From: Lathyrus oleraceus
Taxonomy: Eukaryota; Streptophyta; Magnoliopsida; Fabales; Fabaceae
Assembly: GCF_024323335.1 (NCBI RefSeq)
Contig: NC_066580.1
Span: 141,040,188-141,104,187, forward strand
Direction of reading: 5' to 3'
DNA length: 64,000 nucleotides
The notes under the pieces are model-generated. The model was not told the origin of the DNA and ran no database searches. It saw only the letters and a program-made list of their open reading frames with translations. Positions within the stretch are counted from its first letter, which is position 1; the number at the start of each line of letters is the position of its first letter. Shown here piece after piece: positions 20,248 to 34,019 of the stretch. Position numbers and translations under genes: made by a program.

Positions 20248-21097
20248 GGTCTGAAAATATTTGTAAATAAGACCTTAGTTCCTTGAAATTTATTTTTCTG
20301 TAATGAATGTTATGATGTGCATGTAGCATGTATGCAACAATCACAAACAAGGGATCACACACAAGGCAAACACAAACAAAGGTTAAGGGATGGATCAAGT
20401 CATCATCAAGATCAATCATCCATTTTGTTAGATTATGATTTTCACCTTATCAATACCCAAGTTCCATTGATATTGACAAGACTTAATCAGATCAACCAAG
20501 AATCAAAGGGTTTATTGTGAGTCACGAGCATGGAGTTAGGTTAAGAACCATCCCAATGGAGTGTACTAAGGATATAACCTGTAGATCATGTTCTAAAAAG
20601 TGTCCAGAGTCTTAATCCCATCTATCGGATATTATAGGTTAGGATGACTGACTCATCAACCCATAATATTCTCAAGAGGAACTCGTCTGAGTGTAGTATC
20701 ACATAACAACTGCTATCAGGTCTACACCTGAACAGTCTCCGCACTACGTCCTAAATAGGCCAAGTTGGGTTAAATGTTCTACGGTCCTCATCTTCTTGGA
20801 CCCTAAATTAGAGAAAGTAATGCCTATCTACAAATAACTTACGTGACATCAGTAATTCCAAAAGGGTCTCCACTGAGTAGATGGGTCTCAAGCCAACTTG
20901 TTAAGGACTACTCCACACAAGTTGAACATGACTATACCATCCTCCTATCTTAATTGCACTCAAGTTTGGGTTAAAACTTATCTCACCACTCAGAGATCAC
21001 CAAGCACAACAGATAGATTATATCATACAAACAAGTATACAAACATCAAATATACAAATATATACACATAAAAAAGTAGGCTAAACCCACTGAGGAC
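20248..21097 (-). other. Ogre-A 5' untranslated region
   Basis: About 850 bp between PBS and ORF1, collinear with 55641-56481 of Ogre-C. No ORF of note. Confidence 0.75.
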
Positions 21098-21118
21098 TAC
21101 TCCCCAGTAGAGTCACCA
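21098..21118 (-). other. Ogre-A primer-binding site
   Basis: Minus-strand TGGTGACTCTACTGGGGAG, nine bases after the LTR end. The Ogre-C equivalent reads TGGCGACTTTGCTGCGGAG. Ogre PBSs are described as complementary to tRNA-Arg. Confidence 0.65.
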
Positions 21119-21127
21119 CTTAATTTC

Positions 21128-24100
21128 TATAGCAGTAAATTCATGACCATCAAGTTATGGATAAGTTTAATGTCAATAAAACAAGAGTCACCACCACGCT
21201 TTTATTGTTTCCAAAGGAAAAGGAAAAAGTACAAACAAAACCCAAAGATAAGAAGTTTTCAAATCAATACTAATAAAATGCCAAAGATTACAGGTAAGGG
21301 GGTTGGTTACACAGAGGGAAGGTGTTAGCATCCAAAGTGTCTTAGGTACTCCTAGGGAGCCCTTTTTTATGTGTGCATATGTATTTGGTATAAAAGATGT
21401 TTGAGAAAAAAGAGTGTGGGGATGAGAAAAGAATTCATTGATTATATTTTTGTGTTTGACAAGACCTTCGGACTTGTGCCTACGTACCAATATAACAATG
21501 AGGGATCAAAACCTGATAGTTCGTGGTAAAAAATTTAAATGAGTTAGTGAATTGCTTTTCATCAAAAGTTTAATAAGACAAGGGACAAAGGGCCCAAAGT
21601 TCGAATGGGGTTGTTAGTTATTTTTGTATTTTGAAATTTATGTCAATATGATTAAGTTTATTTACAAATTTGATTTAAGAAAAGATTTAAAGATTCATTG
21701 GCATAAGGCCAAAGTTTCTAATTTAAACAATGTCTAAGTTTGAAATCACAAGCAAAGAATTTTTTTTGAAAAATGGGGAGAGATTTTTAAATTTAAGAAG
21801 TGGGAGGAGATGAAGAGGCTATCCTAAGCACAAATTCAAAAGTTAAGAGTTGAAAAGATCTTACCAATGGGATGCAATCCAACAGACAAGAATGTCATAT
21901 AGAAAAACCACTTTCCCTTTGGACTTTGAATCAAACAATAAACAATAAAGCAAATAGTAATATCCAGACATCATGAATATTAAGGCATCAAATAAAGATA
22001 GCCACATCCAAGCAAGCAATTCCATAGCTAGAAGTCTTCTTTGTCTTCCCATGTATCAGATGAATCATTCCTTGACCAACTAAGAGCAAAGCATCAGAAA
22101 CAAGATTAAAATAACAATTAAGCACAAAGACAGAGTAGTAGATGAATTTAAACAAGATCCAAGGCTTGCATCAGATGAAGGCTTAGTTCATAATAGCTTG
22201 ATCTCAAAATGTTGGCATTGGCTAATTCCTTTTTGCACAGGGAATATTGCCTATTTCTAAGTCCAAGAGTTCAGATCAAGATCAACAGTCTACCATATAT
22301 GTGTTAAAGTTTTTGTTGTTATTATGTATTTTAAGGTCCTAAGACAGCTAACAAAATCAAAACACACAAGATATATACAATCATAACATATGGTTCAAAT
22401 GAGCAAAGTTAAAATGACATAAACATACAAGTTAAATGAAATGTAAATGGTAAATGAATGAAATTTAAATTGCATAAAGTAAATCACTTGAAAGTAAAGC
22501 AATAATAACAAGAATTAGTCAAATGTTAGTCAAGTGTAAATGGTGATTTTAATTGTGTAAGTCATTCTTGGAGAACACTCAACCCTTCATTCACAAGTAT
22601 AAATCCTTGAACCAAGACATCTTCCATGAGAAGGGTTCCAACTTGGATAATTCACAAGTACGCCACTAGCTCCCATGAAAGGAAAAAATGCCAACTCTCC
22701 AAACAATGCCATGAAGAAGGGGAGGCTTACAATCCCACTTACTAGAATGCTATGCCTTGAGAGTCAAATTTAGCTCTATGTTAAGCAATCACAATTGGAC
22801 TTATGTAGAAGTCACAACTATCTGAGGTCGGGCACTAAAAATTTAGGTGTTAATGCATGTTAGAGATTTGGTACGAAGAACCAACCTCCTAAAACAGACC
22901 ACACACTAAAGAAAAGATCAAAAGGGGTGGACTTATCTTAGTCATACTTGTATTGGTTCATCTGACAGAAGGTCATTGATGAACCAATTAGCCTTAAGAC
23001 ATTAGAGATTTCATTGGTCAAATGAGGGAATGGGAAAGAATAGAGATGAAGATGAAGAGGGAGGGGAAGATAGAAACACAAATTGGTCATGGGAGGAATC
23101 TTATCAGATCAAAACCATCCATTCATTTTGGAAGATGAAATGTACATTTCATCAATCCCCTAAATCCAATGGTTTTGATCCAACAAAAGTCAAATCAATC
23201 TTGACCAAGGCCCAAAAAGAAAGTCAAACATCATAAGACAATAAAAATGGCTCAACATAATTTTTAAACACTTAAAAAATAAAAAATCCAATTAAAAGTG
23301 AACTAAAATACATTTTAATTTGGTCAAAACCTAAAATTCCTTCAAAACACCAAATAAATGGCCAATGGATTTATCCTAGGTCAAACAAGGTCATGGGACC
23401 TTAGGCAAAAAATTTCATGATTTTTAAAAAGTCATAAGTATTTTTAAACAATTAAAAATATGCACAAAAACATTTAATTCATGAAAAATATCAAAATTAA
23501 TCCAAAAAATAAGTTTAATTCAGAATATGAAAGAGAAAAATATTTAAAAATATAAAATGTAATTAATATGAATTAAACAAAATAAAAGGATTAAACATAA
23601 AATCAAAAATTAAAATAAAAATAGAAAAAAGAAGGCCACCAGATCTCCCTCATTAATTGAGGTGGCAAATCTGATGGCCACACGCGCGTGTTCCGTGGTG
23701 AAGTTCAGTCTATGCAATGTACGCGTGGTATTCAAAAGCAATGGTCATGATTATAACATCCAATCATGATCAGATGGCCAAGAGGTGTGCCAACATACCA
23801 CCGGAGCTAGGGCTCTGGTCATTTTCTTCGGTGACCTCCATCGGACTGGTCCAATTTCATTTCAATGGAAAATGAAAAACAAGGACACTGTTTCAAAGAG
23901 AAAATGCTCAGGATCACGAATCTGGCCTAAATTTTCTCCAATTCCAAGTATATTAAAAGATACAGAGATTTGAATTTTGAGGATCATGAACTGAATTGCT
24001 TCAATTTGACCTCAAAACAACTCAATCTTGTTGCCTACATTGGTAGGACTTCAGCCAACCAAAAATCACAAAGAATGGTGAAGAATTGAGGGAGAATCAA

Positions 24101-24426
24101 ACAGATGAAAATTTTGGAAAATCACCTTCGAGGGAGCTTGAGACTTGCTTTATCTTGCTTCCAATTGCCCTTGTCTTATCTTCAGAAGCTTGTAGGAGTT
24201 GAATTGGATCAAGTAAAAGCTTAGACTCATGGAGTTTCAATCTCAAAACATAAGGAGATTTGACACTCGATTTTCAAATGAAAACATTCAAGATTATCCT
24301 CTAATGGTGAGGGTTTGGACTACAGGTTCAAAGTTTGGGCAAGGTCTCCTTAATTCTGAGCTATGAAGTCTTATTTATAGGCAAGGCAATCTCTTTCTAC
24401 ACATTTCCAAAATTGGCCAGAAATAG
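21128..24426 (-). repeat. Ogre-A 5' LTR, partial
   Basis: The LTR end adjoining the PBS is at 21128 (TATAGCAG where intact copies have TGTAGCGG). It is collinear with 24427 onwards for about 3.3 kb, then stops after AAATAG at 24426, where Ogre-B begins. The missing about 1.4 kb should lie beyond Ogre-B, outside the window. Short ORFs here are not genes. Confidence 0.88.
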
Positions 24427-27400
24427 TGTAGCGGTAAATTCATGACCATCAAGCTATGGATAAGCTTAATGCTAATAAAACCAGAGTCGCCGCCGCGCTT
24501 TTACTATTTACAAAGGAAAAGGGAAAAGTACGAACAAAACCCAAAGATAAGAAGTTTTCAAATCAAAACTAATAAAATGTCAGAGATTACAGGTAAAGGG
24601 GTTGGTTACATAGAGGGAAGGTGTTAGCACCTAAAGTGTCCTAGGTACTGCTAGGGAGCCCTTTTTTTATGTGTGTATGTGTTTTTGGTTTAAATGATGT
24701 TTGAGAAAAATAGAGGGTGGGGATGAGAAAATAATTCATTTATTATATTTTTTTGTTTGACAAGACCTTCGGACTTGTGCCTACGTACCAACATAAACAT
24801 GAGGGATCAAAATCTCATAGTTCGTGGTAAAAATTTCAAAGTTGGTGAATTTCTTTTAACAAAAGTTTAAATGAAAAGGGGCACAAAGGGCCAAAAATTT
24901 GAATGGAGTTGTTAGTTCTTTTTGTCTTTTTGAAAGTTTAAGTCAATATAATTAAGTTTATTTACAAATTTTATTTAAGGAAAAGTTTGAAAATCCATTG
25001 GCATAAGGCCAAAGTTTCTAATCATTAAAGTAAAGTCTAAGTTTAAAATCACAAGAAAAAAAGGTTTTTCAAAATGGGGAGAGATTTTGAAATTTAAGAA
25101 GTGAAAGGAGATGAATAGGCTATCCTAAGCATGAAATTAAAAGTTAAGAGTTGAAAAGATCTGACCAATGGGTTGCAATCCAAAAGACAAGAATGCCATA
25201 TAGAAAACCCATTTTTCCTTTGGACTTTAGATCAAGCAATAATAAGTAAGCAATCAGCAATATCCAGACATCATGAAGATCAATGCATCAAATAAAGATA
25301 GCCACATCCAAGCAGGTAAACCCATAGCTAGCAGTCTTCTTTGTCTTCTCATGTATCAGATGAAATATTCCTTGATCAAGTCAGAACAAAGCATCAGACA
25401 CAAGATCAAAATAACAATTAGCACTAAGACAAAGTAGTAGATGAATTAAAACAAAGTCCAAGGCTTGCAACAAATGATAGCTTAGTTCACAATGACTTGG
25501 TCTTGGAATGTTGGCATTGGCCAAGTCCTTTTTGCACAGGGAATGTTTCCTAATCCTAAGTCCAAAAGTTCAGATCAAGATCAACAGTCTACCAGATGTT
25601 TTTTAGGGTTCTTGTTGTTATTAAGTATTTTAAGGTCCTAAGACCACAAACAAAATCAAAATGCACAAGCAAAGTGAAAATGACATAAACATAAACAAGT
25701 TAAATGGAATTTAAATGGAAATGAATGGTAAATGACCTAAATTTAAATTGCATAAAGTAAATGACTTGAATGTAAAGCAATAATATCAAGAGTTTGTGAA
25801 ATGTTAGTCAAAAGTTAGTCAAGTGTTAGTGGTGTTTTTTTATTGATTAAGTCATTCTTTGGAGAACACTCAACCATCCATTCACAAGTATGAATCCTTA
25901 AACCAAGACATCTTCCATGAGAAGGGTTCCAACTTAGACAATTCAACAAGTATGCCTCTATGTCTCATGAAAGGAAAATAGCTCAAATTTCCATACAATA
26001 CCATGAAGGATGAGAGACTTTCAATCTCTCTTACTAGAATGCTATGCCTTTAGGGTCAAATTTAGCTCTATGTTAAGCAATCATAATTGGACTTATGTAG
26101 AAGTCACAACTATCTGAGGCAGAGCAATAAAAATTTAGCTGTTAATGCATGTTAGAGATTTGGTATGAAGAACAAAACTCCTAAAACATACCACACAGTA
26201 AAAGAAAAAGATCAAGAGGGATGAACCTATCTCAGTCATACTTGTATTGGTTCATCTGACACAAGATCATCGATGAACCAATTAGCCTTAAGACATTAGA
26301 GATTTCATTGATCAAATGAGGGAATGGGAAAGAATAGGGATGAAGAAGGAGGGGAATATAAAACCATTCATTCATTTTGAGATATGAAATGTACATTTCA
26401 TCAATCCCCTAAATCAAATGGTTTTAATCCAACAAAAGTAAAATAAACCTTGACCAAGACCCAAACAAATAGTCAAACATCACAAGACCATAAAAATGGC
26501 TCAACATGATTTTTACACATTTAATCAATTAAAAATCAATTTAAAAATGAATTAAAATACATTTTAATTTGGTCAAAACCTAAAATCTCTTCAAAACACT
26601 AAATAAATGGTCAAGAGATTTATCTTAGGTCAAACAAGGTCAAAGGACCTTAGACAATAAATTTCATGATTTTTGAAAAGTCATAACTAATTTTAAACAA
26701 TTAAAAATATGCATAAAAACATTTAATTCATGAAAAATATCAAAATTAATCCATAAAAATATTAATTTTAATTCAGAATATGAAAGAGAAAAATATTTAA
26801 AACTTTTTGGTGAAAGTCCCATTTTTTTTTGGATTAAAAATGAAATTATTATGAATTAAACAAAATAAAAGGATTAAACATAAAATCAAAAATTAAAATT
26901 AAAATAGAAAAAACAAGGGCCATCAGATCTCCCTCATTAATTGAGGTGACAAATTTGATGGCCACACGCGCGTGTTCCGTGGTGGACCTTGGTCAACTCA
27001 ATGTACGCGTGTTAATTAGATTCAACAGTCCATATTAGAACATTCAAACATGATCAAATAACGAGGAAGTGTGACAACACACCACCATAGCTAGGGTTCT
27101 GGCCATCTTCCCCGGTGACCTCCAGCAGACTGGTCCAACTTCATATCAATGGAAAACGAAAAACAAGGACACTATTTAAAAGAGAAAATGCTCAGGATCA
27201 CGAATCTGACCTCAATTTTCTCCAATTCCAAGTATATAAAAAGATACATGGATTTGAATTTTGAGGATCATGAACTGAGTTGCTTCGATTTGACCTCAAA
27301 GTAACTTAATATTGTTGCCTACATTGGTAGGACTTCAGCCAACCAAAAATCATAAAGAATAGTAAAGAATTAAGCGAGAATTGAAAAGATGAAAATTCTG

Positions 27401-29034
27401 GAAAATCACCTTCGAGTGAGCTTCAAACTTACTTTATCTTGCTTCCAATTGGCCTTGGCTTTACTTCAGAAGCTTGTAGGAGTTGAATTGGATCAAGGAA
27501 AAGCTTGGACCCTTGGAGTTTCAATCTCAAAGCAGAAGGAGATTTGAAGCTATATTTTCAAATGAAAACCTTCAATATTACCCTTTAATAGTGAGGGTTT
27601 GGATTGCAGGTTCAAAGCTTGGGCAAGAGGTTCTTAATTCTGAGCCATGAGGGTCTTATTTATAGGCTATGTAATTGATTTTCACACACTTCCAAAATTA
27701 TGAAAAAATAGCAATTTCCTTGTATGCTTGCATGGGTGTGTGATAGGCCCATGAAATGATGTGATCAGGTCCAAAATTACTCATGTGCAATGCCGAAATC
27801 AAGTCATGTGCTCATGCAATGAAGATTGAAATGTGTATGTAAAATTCATCCAAATGAACCCTTGAAAAGAACCCATGTGCAAGTCCTTCAATTCTTGGCC
27901 AAATAAGATGATCTTGGATTTTTTGGAAAGTTGAGATCAAGGGGAAAAACTTTCATGTTGAACACTTTTCCATTTGAAGCTTGGATCATCATGAAGTTTG
28001 AGGTGGAAGTTTGTAAAATCAAACATATTTGAAAATTTTCGAAGTACCAAGTGAAATGTTCACTTCTTCCACCTTGAATAACTTTTGATATGGGCTTCAA
28101 ATGGAAACAATTCTTTCATAAACGTTGTAGCTCTTTAAAAATTCTTCAACCTGATCACAAATTTAACCTCATTTGTATTTGGAATGAAGGAGTTATGCAT
28201 TTAGAAGTTGAGGAAAGTCACCTGTTCAATGGTAATGGCCCAAAATGATCTATAACGTTTCCTCCTGGAACATGCATTTGCAAGCTGAATTTGAACTTCT
28301 TCCAAAAATAAAAGATGGAGAGGACATCTTGAATTTGATCATGAAACTTGAATGGATTTAATCTCATAAAAATTTAGCAAGTTATAGTCCTTGGAAGTTG
28401 AACTCCTAACTAGGGTTTAGACAAAATGACCTATAATCGTTCACCATACAAAATGACTTTCCAAGCAAAACTAGCTCTTGACTTCAACATGAAAGTTTTT
28501 TTTAATCTCATAAGGAGTAATTTTTGTATTGGGATAACTTTCATATGACAAAAGGTTTAGGAGATAGGGTCTAGGGAACCCCAATTTTGAACAGTTGACT
28601 TTCTCAGGTCAACCACCTTGAACCTACTTGCAAACTTGAAGTTTTATTGATCTTTGGGACTCATGGAGGATCATATATGTATAAGACGATGTAATATGAA
28701 GTATCCCTTGAAGTATTATACCAAAGGTTGAAGAAACTTGCTAAGGAAGTCACACAAGATACCCAGATGAGTTAGGGTTCCCAAGGCAAACAAGCTTCAA
28801 ACTCTTGATGATTTCTTGATACAAATGATAAATGAAGAACATGGGGATCCATATATGATGTATAGAGTCAATGTGAACCATATCTTGATTAGTAACCTTG
28901 CATTAAGGGTCTCAAACCCTATATATGAGCTTGATGGAGCATGGGTGACCACACACACTACCTACAAAAGAAGTAAACTATACATTGACATATTTTTTGC
29001 ATTTTGGTTAGTAAATAATGGAAAACAAAGTATG
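24427..29034 (-). repeat. Ogre-B 3' LTR, major part
   Basis: Begins TGTAGCGGTAAATTC at 24427 and continues to the GTATG duplication at 29030-29034, where the Cyclops-like element is inserted. With the 142-bp remainder after 42383 the LTR totals about 4.75 kb. Non-coding. Confidence 0.9.
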
Positions 29035-30631
29035 TGATCGCTATATTCGCAAGTGACCAAATTGTCAATCTATCGATTACTATTGTTACGATGTTTATCT
29101 AAGGCGGTACAAATGAGATATTGATGTCGCAAAATAATAGTAAATAAAGAAAATTATAAATACAGTGCAGATAAAGATAGACTTGAATGTATTTCATGTC
29201 AGTTAAACGATGCTTCGATTGTCTAAGTAGAATTACTTATGGGGCAACATTTTCTACTCTTGAAAAGAATCCATTTAACAGGAATTGTCGCTTTCGCGTA
29301 TTCAGAATCGAGTTTACCCTTAAATTAAGGTCTTTTATTATCACTTATAATAGGTGCGCAGGACGCTAAAGTATTAACCTATTTTTAAGAAATAAGACTC
29401 GTAAGCTTAGTTGAAAAGTGATTTTGATTTGGAAAGTTTACCCAAGGAGTTTCCTGTTTTTAAATCTACCAACGCGTCCGAAAACAGTTTCAAAAATCAT
29501 TTTTCCTTAAAGTGATAAAAATTCCTAGCTAACTAAGCCAGGGTGCTTTCGCACTCCTTGAGTAGTTAAAATTAACCAAGTTTGTTTCATAAAACTCGAA
29601 TTAAAAATCAAAACAACCCCTAAAGCATTTCTACAGATGCAATATGTGAAATATCTCTTTAACCGTGATCCTTACATTCTAACCTTTGAAAGATTTAGCC
29701 AGACATGATAATACAAACAAATACAACGATATTGAACATGATGAAAATAAGTTTAGAATGTAAGGCGTGAAGAACAAGTAAAGCGTGTAAAAGAATTAAA
29801 ACGAGCAATGAAGATAATGGCGAGAAAATTAAATAAAGTAAAGACAAGGGCATGAAATTAAATAAAGTAAAGACAATGGAAGGAAATTAAACAAAGTAAA
29901 GCATGAGAGGGAATTAAATAAAGTAAGGAATGGCAAGTAAAATAAATAAAGTGAAGCATGACAAGGAATTAAATAAAGTAAGGCATAGCAAGTAAAATAA
30001 AAAGGCGATTAATTAGAACCTGCTCCAAACGGAGGCTTTAAATTTGGTACAAGGAAGTAAATAAACCTTTCACTTTGAAAATAAAGATGATGGCAAAATC
30101 AAAGTGCTCCGACTCAATTACACTAAGGTGCGATAACCCCCTCGATGTGACGGATTATCGCTTTTACAGATGATATTATAGTCTTAGTGTTGTAAACTAA
30201 GTTGGATGATTTGGGAGTGAACTAGAACGACCTATTTATAGAGGAACTCAATAGCATGAAAAAACCGGGATGCCCTTCAACTTCTCTTTAGTGGGAATGT
30301 GGAATTCAAAGGTGGCGCCCGCCACCCCTCCATGGCGCCCGCCATGTGAGTAAATGGGGAAGTTCGTGGAATCGTGGTAGTTTCCTCCTGGTTAAGGGTT
30401 GATATGTCATGGCTTTTCCTATAGCGACCGTTATGCAGAACGCCACGAGTACGATGTTTGCCAAAAACCCTAATTTTTCGGTCTTTTTGCTTCTTTTCTT
30501 CTACAAAGGCCCTGAAAGAGCTAAATACCTGAAAAAACACAAAAGAAAGCATAACACAAGCAAAATGATAATAAAGACCTAAAAAACATGTGCAATCCGG
30601 GTCAAATACGCGGTGTGATTTAGTGTCATCA
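29035..30631 (-). repeat. Cyclops-like 3' LTR
   Basis: On the PPT side. It contains variants of an AAATTAAATAAAGTAAAG unit repeated several times (about 29825-30000), more copies than in the partner LTR, which explains much of the length difference. A GC-rich palindromic motif lies at about 30313-30346. Confidence 0.92.
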
Positions 30632-30644
30632 AATTCTCCCACAC
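30632..30644 (-). other. Cyclops-like polypurine tract
   Basis: Minus-strand GTGTGGGAGAATT directly before the LTR. A second, similar purine tract (AGTGTGGGAGGAGAT) lies at 31631-31645. Confidence 0.65.
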
Positions 30645-31867
30645 TTAAACCTTTGCTTGTCCTAAAGCAAAACTCTTTATAGCTCATGCAAGAAAAACAG
30701 TATCAACCAGAGTTAATTCAAGGCTAAAAAGGCTTATAAGTTCATTCAAGGAATGTATCGATAGGTACTAACGAATCGAACTAAGGATATTGTAGTGACA
30801 CTTTCTGCAAATATGGTCATACGCTTCATTCCTATACAAATCAATCCATATCACCCCACCATACCTAGGCCTTCTTTTCATATTCTTCAAGTCCTTTTCA
30901 TTCAGGTGGAATCACATTAAGCCTGTTATGTGTACATACTCATAGTAAGGTGACCGGTTAGTGATTATGATCTTGAGCATGGGGCTCAGGTACATAAGTT
31001 GGTGTAACCCCTTTATTTAACCCAATTGTAGTTATGGGGGATTGGATCGTAATCCACCCTACCAAGTTCAGCACCAGATACCTCTAAACCAACCAACAAT
31101 GGGCATATTATTATTATTTTTCTACATGTTTCATAAATATCTTTATTTTGCTGGGTTAAATGACCGTGTGAGAGTCACCTAGCCCGAAATTTCATACAAA
31201 TAGAGAACAAAGCAGAAATTTTTATGATCATTCACTTATTTTCATCGGTCCCCTATGTAGAGAATGCTTAAGCCGGAGCTGACTGCAAGGATAAACTACT
31301 TAAGGACTTATTTGGAACAAAAATTAGGGCCACAACATGTGGGGTATCGGATTGACTCTTATAATCATGAAGCCTACAGTGTCAAGACGATATCAATTTT
31401 TAGAAAAAGTTTTCCCAAGTCTTTTACATCCTGTCATAAACCTGTCTTATAGCCTGAATATTCAAAATACACTATTTTCTTTGCTCACAAAATTTTTGGT
31501 AAGGCTAAAGAAATAGGAGAAGTACGGATACACCACACCGATGACTCGTCAAACACATGTTATTTTATTGAAAGAAAAGCAAAGAACTAAAACACACAAA
31601 ACATACTGAAAATAAAGGAAAGCGATAAAAATCTCCTCCCACACTTAAACTGAACATTATCCTCAATGTTTCGATATGAGATAGGGTAGGAGTAACCTGA
31701 AAGAGAGAGAACTATGGCTGATCACCGGCACCGTCACCTCCCTAGTCAGGATGCCTGGGTCGACGACTCCTACTACGACGGCTAAGACCTTCCTGCATCT
31801 TCCTAGAGAGACCTAAGAGAGACCCCTGGGTGGCCTCGATAAGTGCGAAGTGCCGCTCATTAGCCTG
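30645..31867 (-). other. Cyclops-like 3' non-coding region
   Basis: No credible ORF between the second env-like ORF and the PPT. It holds the second purine tract noted above. Confidence 0.55.
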
Positions 31868-33162
31868 TTACTGGCGATGCTGCTCATTAGTGATCGCAAG
31901 CAAAGACTCTGTGATAGTCCGATGGGCGCGTTCAGTGCGCTGTTGGGAGGCTACCATACAACTTATATTATCAGTCAATTGTTGGTTTATGGTATTTAGA
32001 AGGCCGTCACACATTTCTTCCCGAGCCAGGTGTGTGCGCCACATCTCCTCAATGATGTAAAAACCAGGAGTGGTACCTTCAAAATGGTCAGAAAAAGAAG
32101 GTGCAGTACGTGCAGGTGATGTAGTGTGTGTAGGAATATCATGAGCAGGGGACTGATCGTGTCGGTCATACTCATCATCGGTCCCTTGCCCATCGTCCAT
32201 AGGGACATTAGGTGGCAAATGACCGGTAAAAGGTGGAGCATCGAGATCATATGTATAGTTCCTTGCATGTCGCACATCTGTATGCTAAGATCAAGGTAAA
32301 ACAACACTCGTATAGCTACACCATGGATCATGAGGTTATAACCACCCGCTCGCCGCACCTTGCACAATTTCATATCCTTCAAAAATTTCAAGTTAATGGT
32401 GCGATGACGGAGCGGTTCTAAGGTAGCTAACTCAGCGTTGAGATTGAGTGCTCTAGGAATAGAAGTAATTAATCCACCAAAAGAAATGGTTCCTCCTTTT
32501 TTCAAAATGGCGGACATATGTGCAAGCATAAAAGGAACATGATTGATCCTTTGATTAGTAAGGCAACCCTGTAAATATGTGCAACTCGCGAGCATTTACT
32601 TTATTAGAATTTTCCCGACCAAAAATAGTACATGCCAAAAGATATCGAAAAATACGGATGGTAGGGTTATGAATAATAGAGGCTAAAATTCCTTCAAAAG
32701 AAGTGACAGCCACATTCGATAATCTATTCCAAAAAAGTTAAATGCTTCGAGTGCCCATTCTGCATCTAAGGGTGTCTCACAAATGACACCCTCTCCGTAA
32801 GGCAATCCTAACAAACCTACTAAGGAGTCGGTAGTGGACTCATATTCAACGTTGAACATTCTAAAACTTATGGTACCAACCGCGCTAGCAGTGCTAGGAT
32901 GAGCGGTGTAAATTAGGGAACTCAGAAATTCCCTGGTAAGCCTATCATAGATGGGTTCCTTATTAGCAAAAATCTCATGCAACCCTAAATTATCTAGCAT
33001 ATGAAAAACACTATGATACATCCCTAAAGTATACAAACAGTCCTCATCTACATACCTGGTGGCGAGAATTTCCCATGTTTGCAACTTCTGTAAAATTTTG
33101 TTCTGACGCTCTCCAGGTTTCCCTCCGCGAAGGATGATATTGTTGAATTCTATTCCAGCCAT
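31868..33162 (-). pseudogene. Cyclops-like 3' env-like ORF, copy b
   Basis: Starts MAGIEFNNIILRGGKPGE at 33162. The first 159 codons are open and contain REFLSSLIY and SFRMFNVEYES; a frame change near 32690 leads to [12 protein letters not shown] and [15 protein letters not shown], another near 32575 to LAHMSAILKKGGTISFGGL, and a last change to the C-terminal part (32275-31868), which ends in a polar helix with QQLTDNISCMVASQQRTERA. It resembles the ATHILA ORF found 3' of pol. Not functional here. Confidence 0.7.
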
Positions 33163-33407
33163 TGATGGTGAGTGAAGAGAAAATGGGTTTTTATGGTAAG
33201 GAAGTGAAAATGGGATTGTAGTGGGTTTTTGGTGGAGGAAATTTGATGAGTGAACTTTGGGAATGATAATGGGTTGGAGTTAGAATGATGAAGTTGGGAA
33301 TTTTCGTGGACTTCAATGGAGGTGGAAGGGGGAAAAATGGATTTGTAGAGGTTGAAGAAGGCAAAAATGGGAGATTTAGGGATTCTGTCCCGTAAATGGT
33401 ACAGACC

Positions 33408-33466
33408 CCATGGCGCCCGCCATAAGGCTATGGCGCCCGCCATGAGGCTATGATGCCCGCCATGAG
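33408..33466. repeat. GC-rich palindromic triplet
   Basis: Three spaced copies of ATGGCGCCCGCCAT-type palindrome (the third degraded to ATGATGCCCGCCAT), about 20 bp apart. Related motifs occur in both LTRs of this element. Confidence 0.75.
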
Positions 33467-33650
33467 TTCGAAATTGTTGTTTGGGTCGGGCTTGTTCCTT
33501 GCTCTTGGGCTACAACGTTTTCCTCATATTGCAAAGGGGGTGTAGATAGGATTACATAACATGCCTCCTTTTGATTTTGATTAAGCTTGATAAATGAAAA
33601 AAATAAAAAAGTAAAGTAAAGTAAAAATAAAACAAAAACATAATAATAGT

Positions 33651-33857
<207 letters not shown>

Positions 33858-34019
33858 GAATAGATAGTAATAAGTCACGGGTCGAGAGATGCTAGGAAAG
33901 GAAAAGCAAGCATAAAGTCAAAAGGAAAAAGAAAAACAAGCGTAAATAATAAATAATGGGAAATAAGTAAAGCAAACGGCATCTCTCGGTCAGTGATATC
34001 ATCAATGTCCAGGGAATAA

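Larger units (their letters stand above)
11891..24426 (-). mobile_element. Ogre-A: Ogre-type Ty3/gypsy element, truncated in integrase and in its 5' LTR
   Basis: Minus-strand order: partial 5' LTR, PBS, ORF1, gag, protease, intron, RT, RNase H, archaeal-type RNase H, start of integrase. The LTR is interrupted at 24426 by Ogre-B, whose insertion removes the rest of the LTR from the window. The 3' side ends inside integrase at 11891. A TRIM sits in the RT region at 14005-14447. Ogres are the dominant giant retroelements of Fabeae legumes. Confidence 0.9.
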
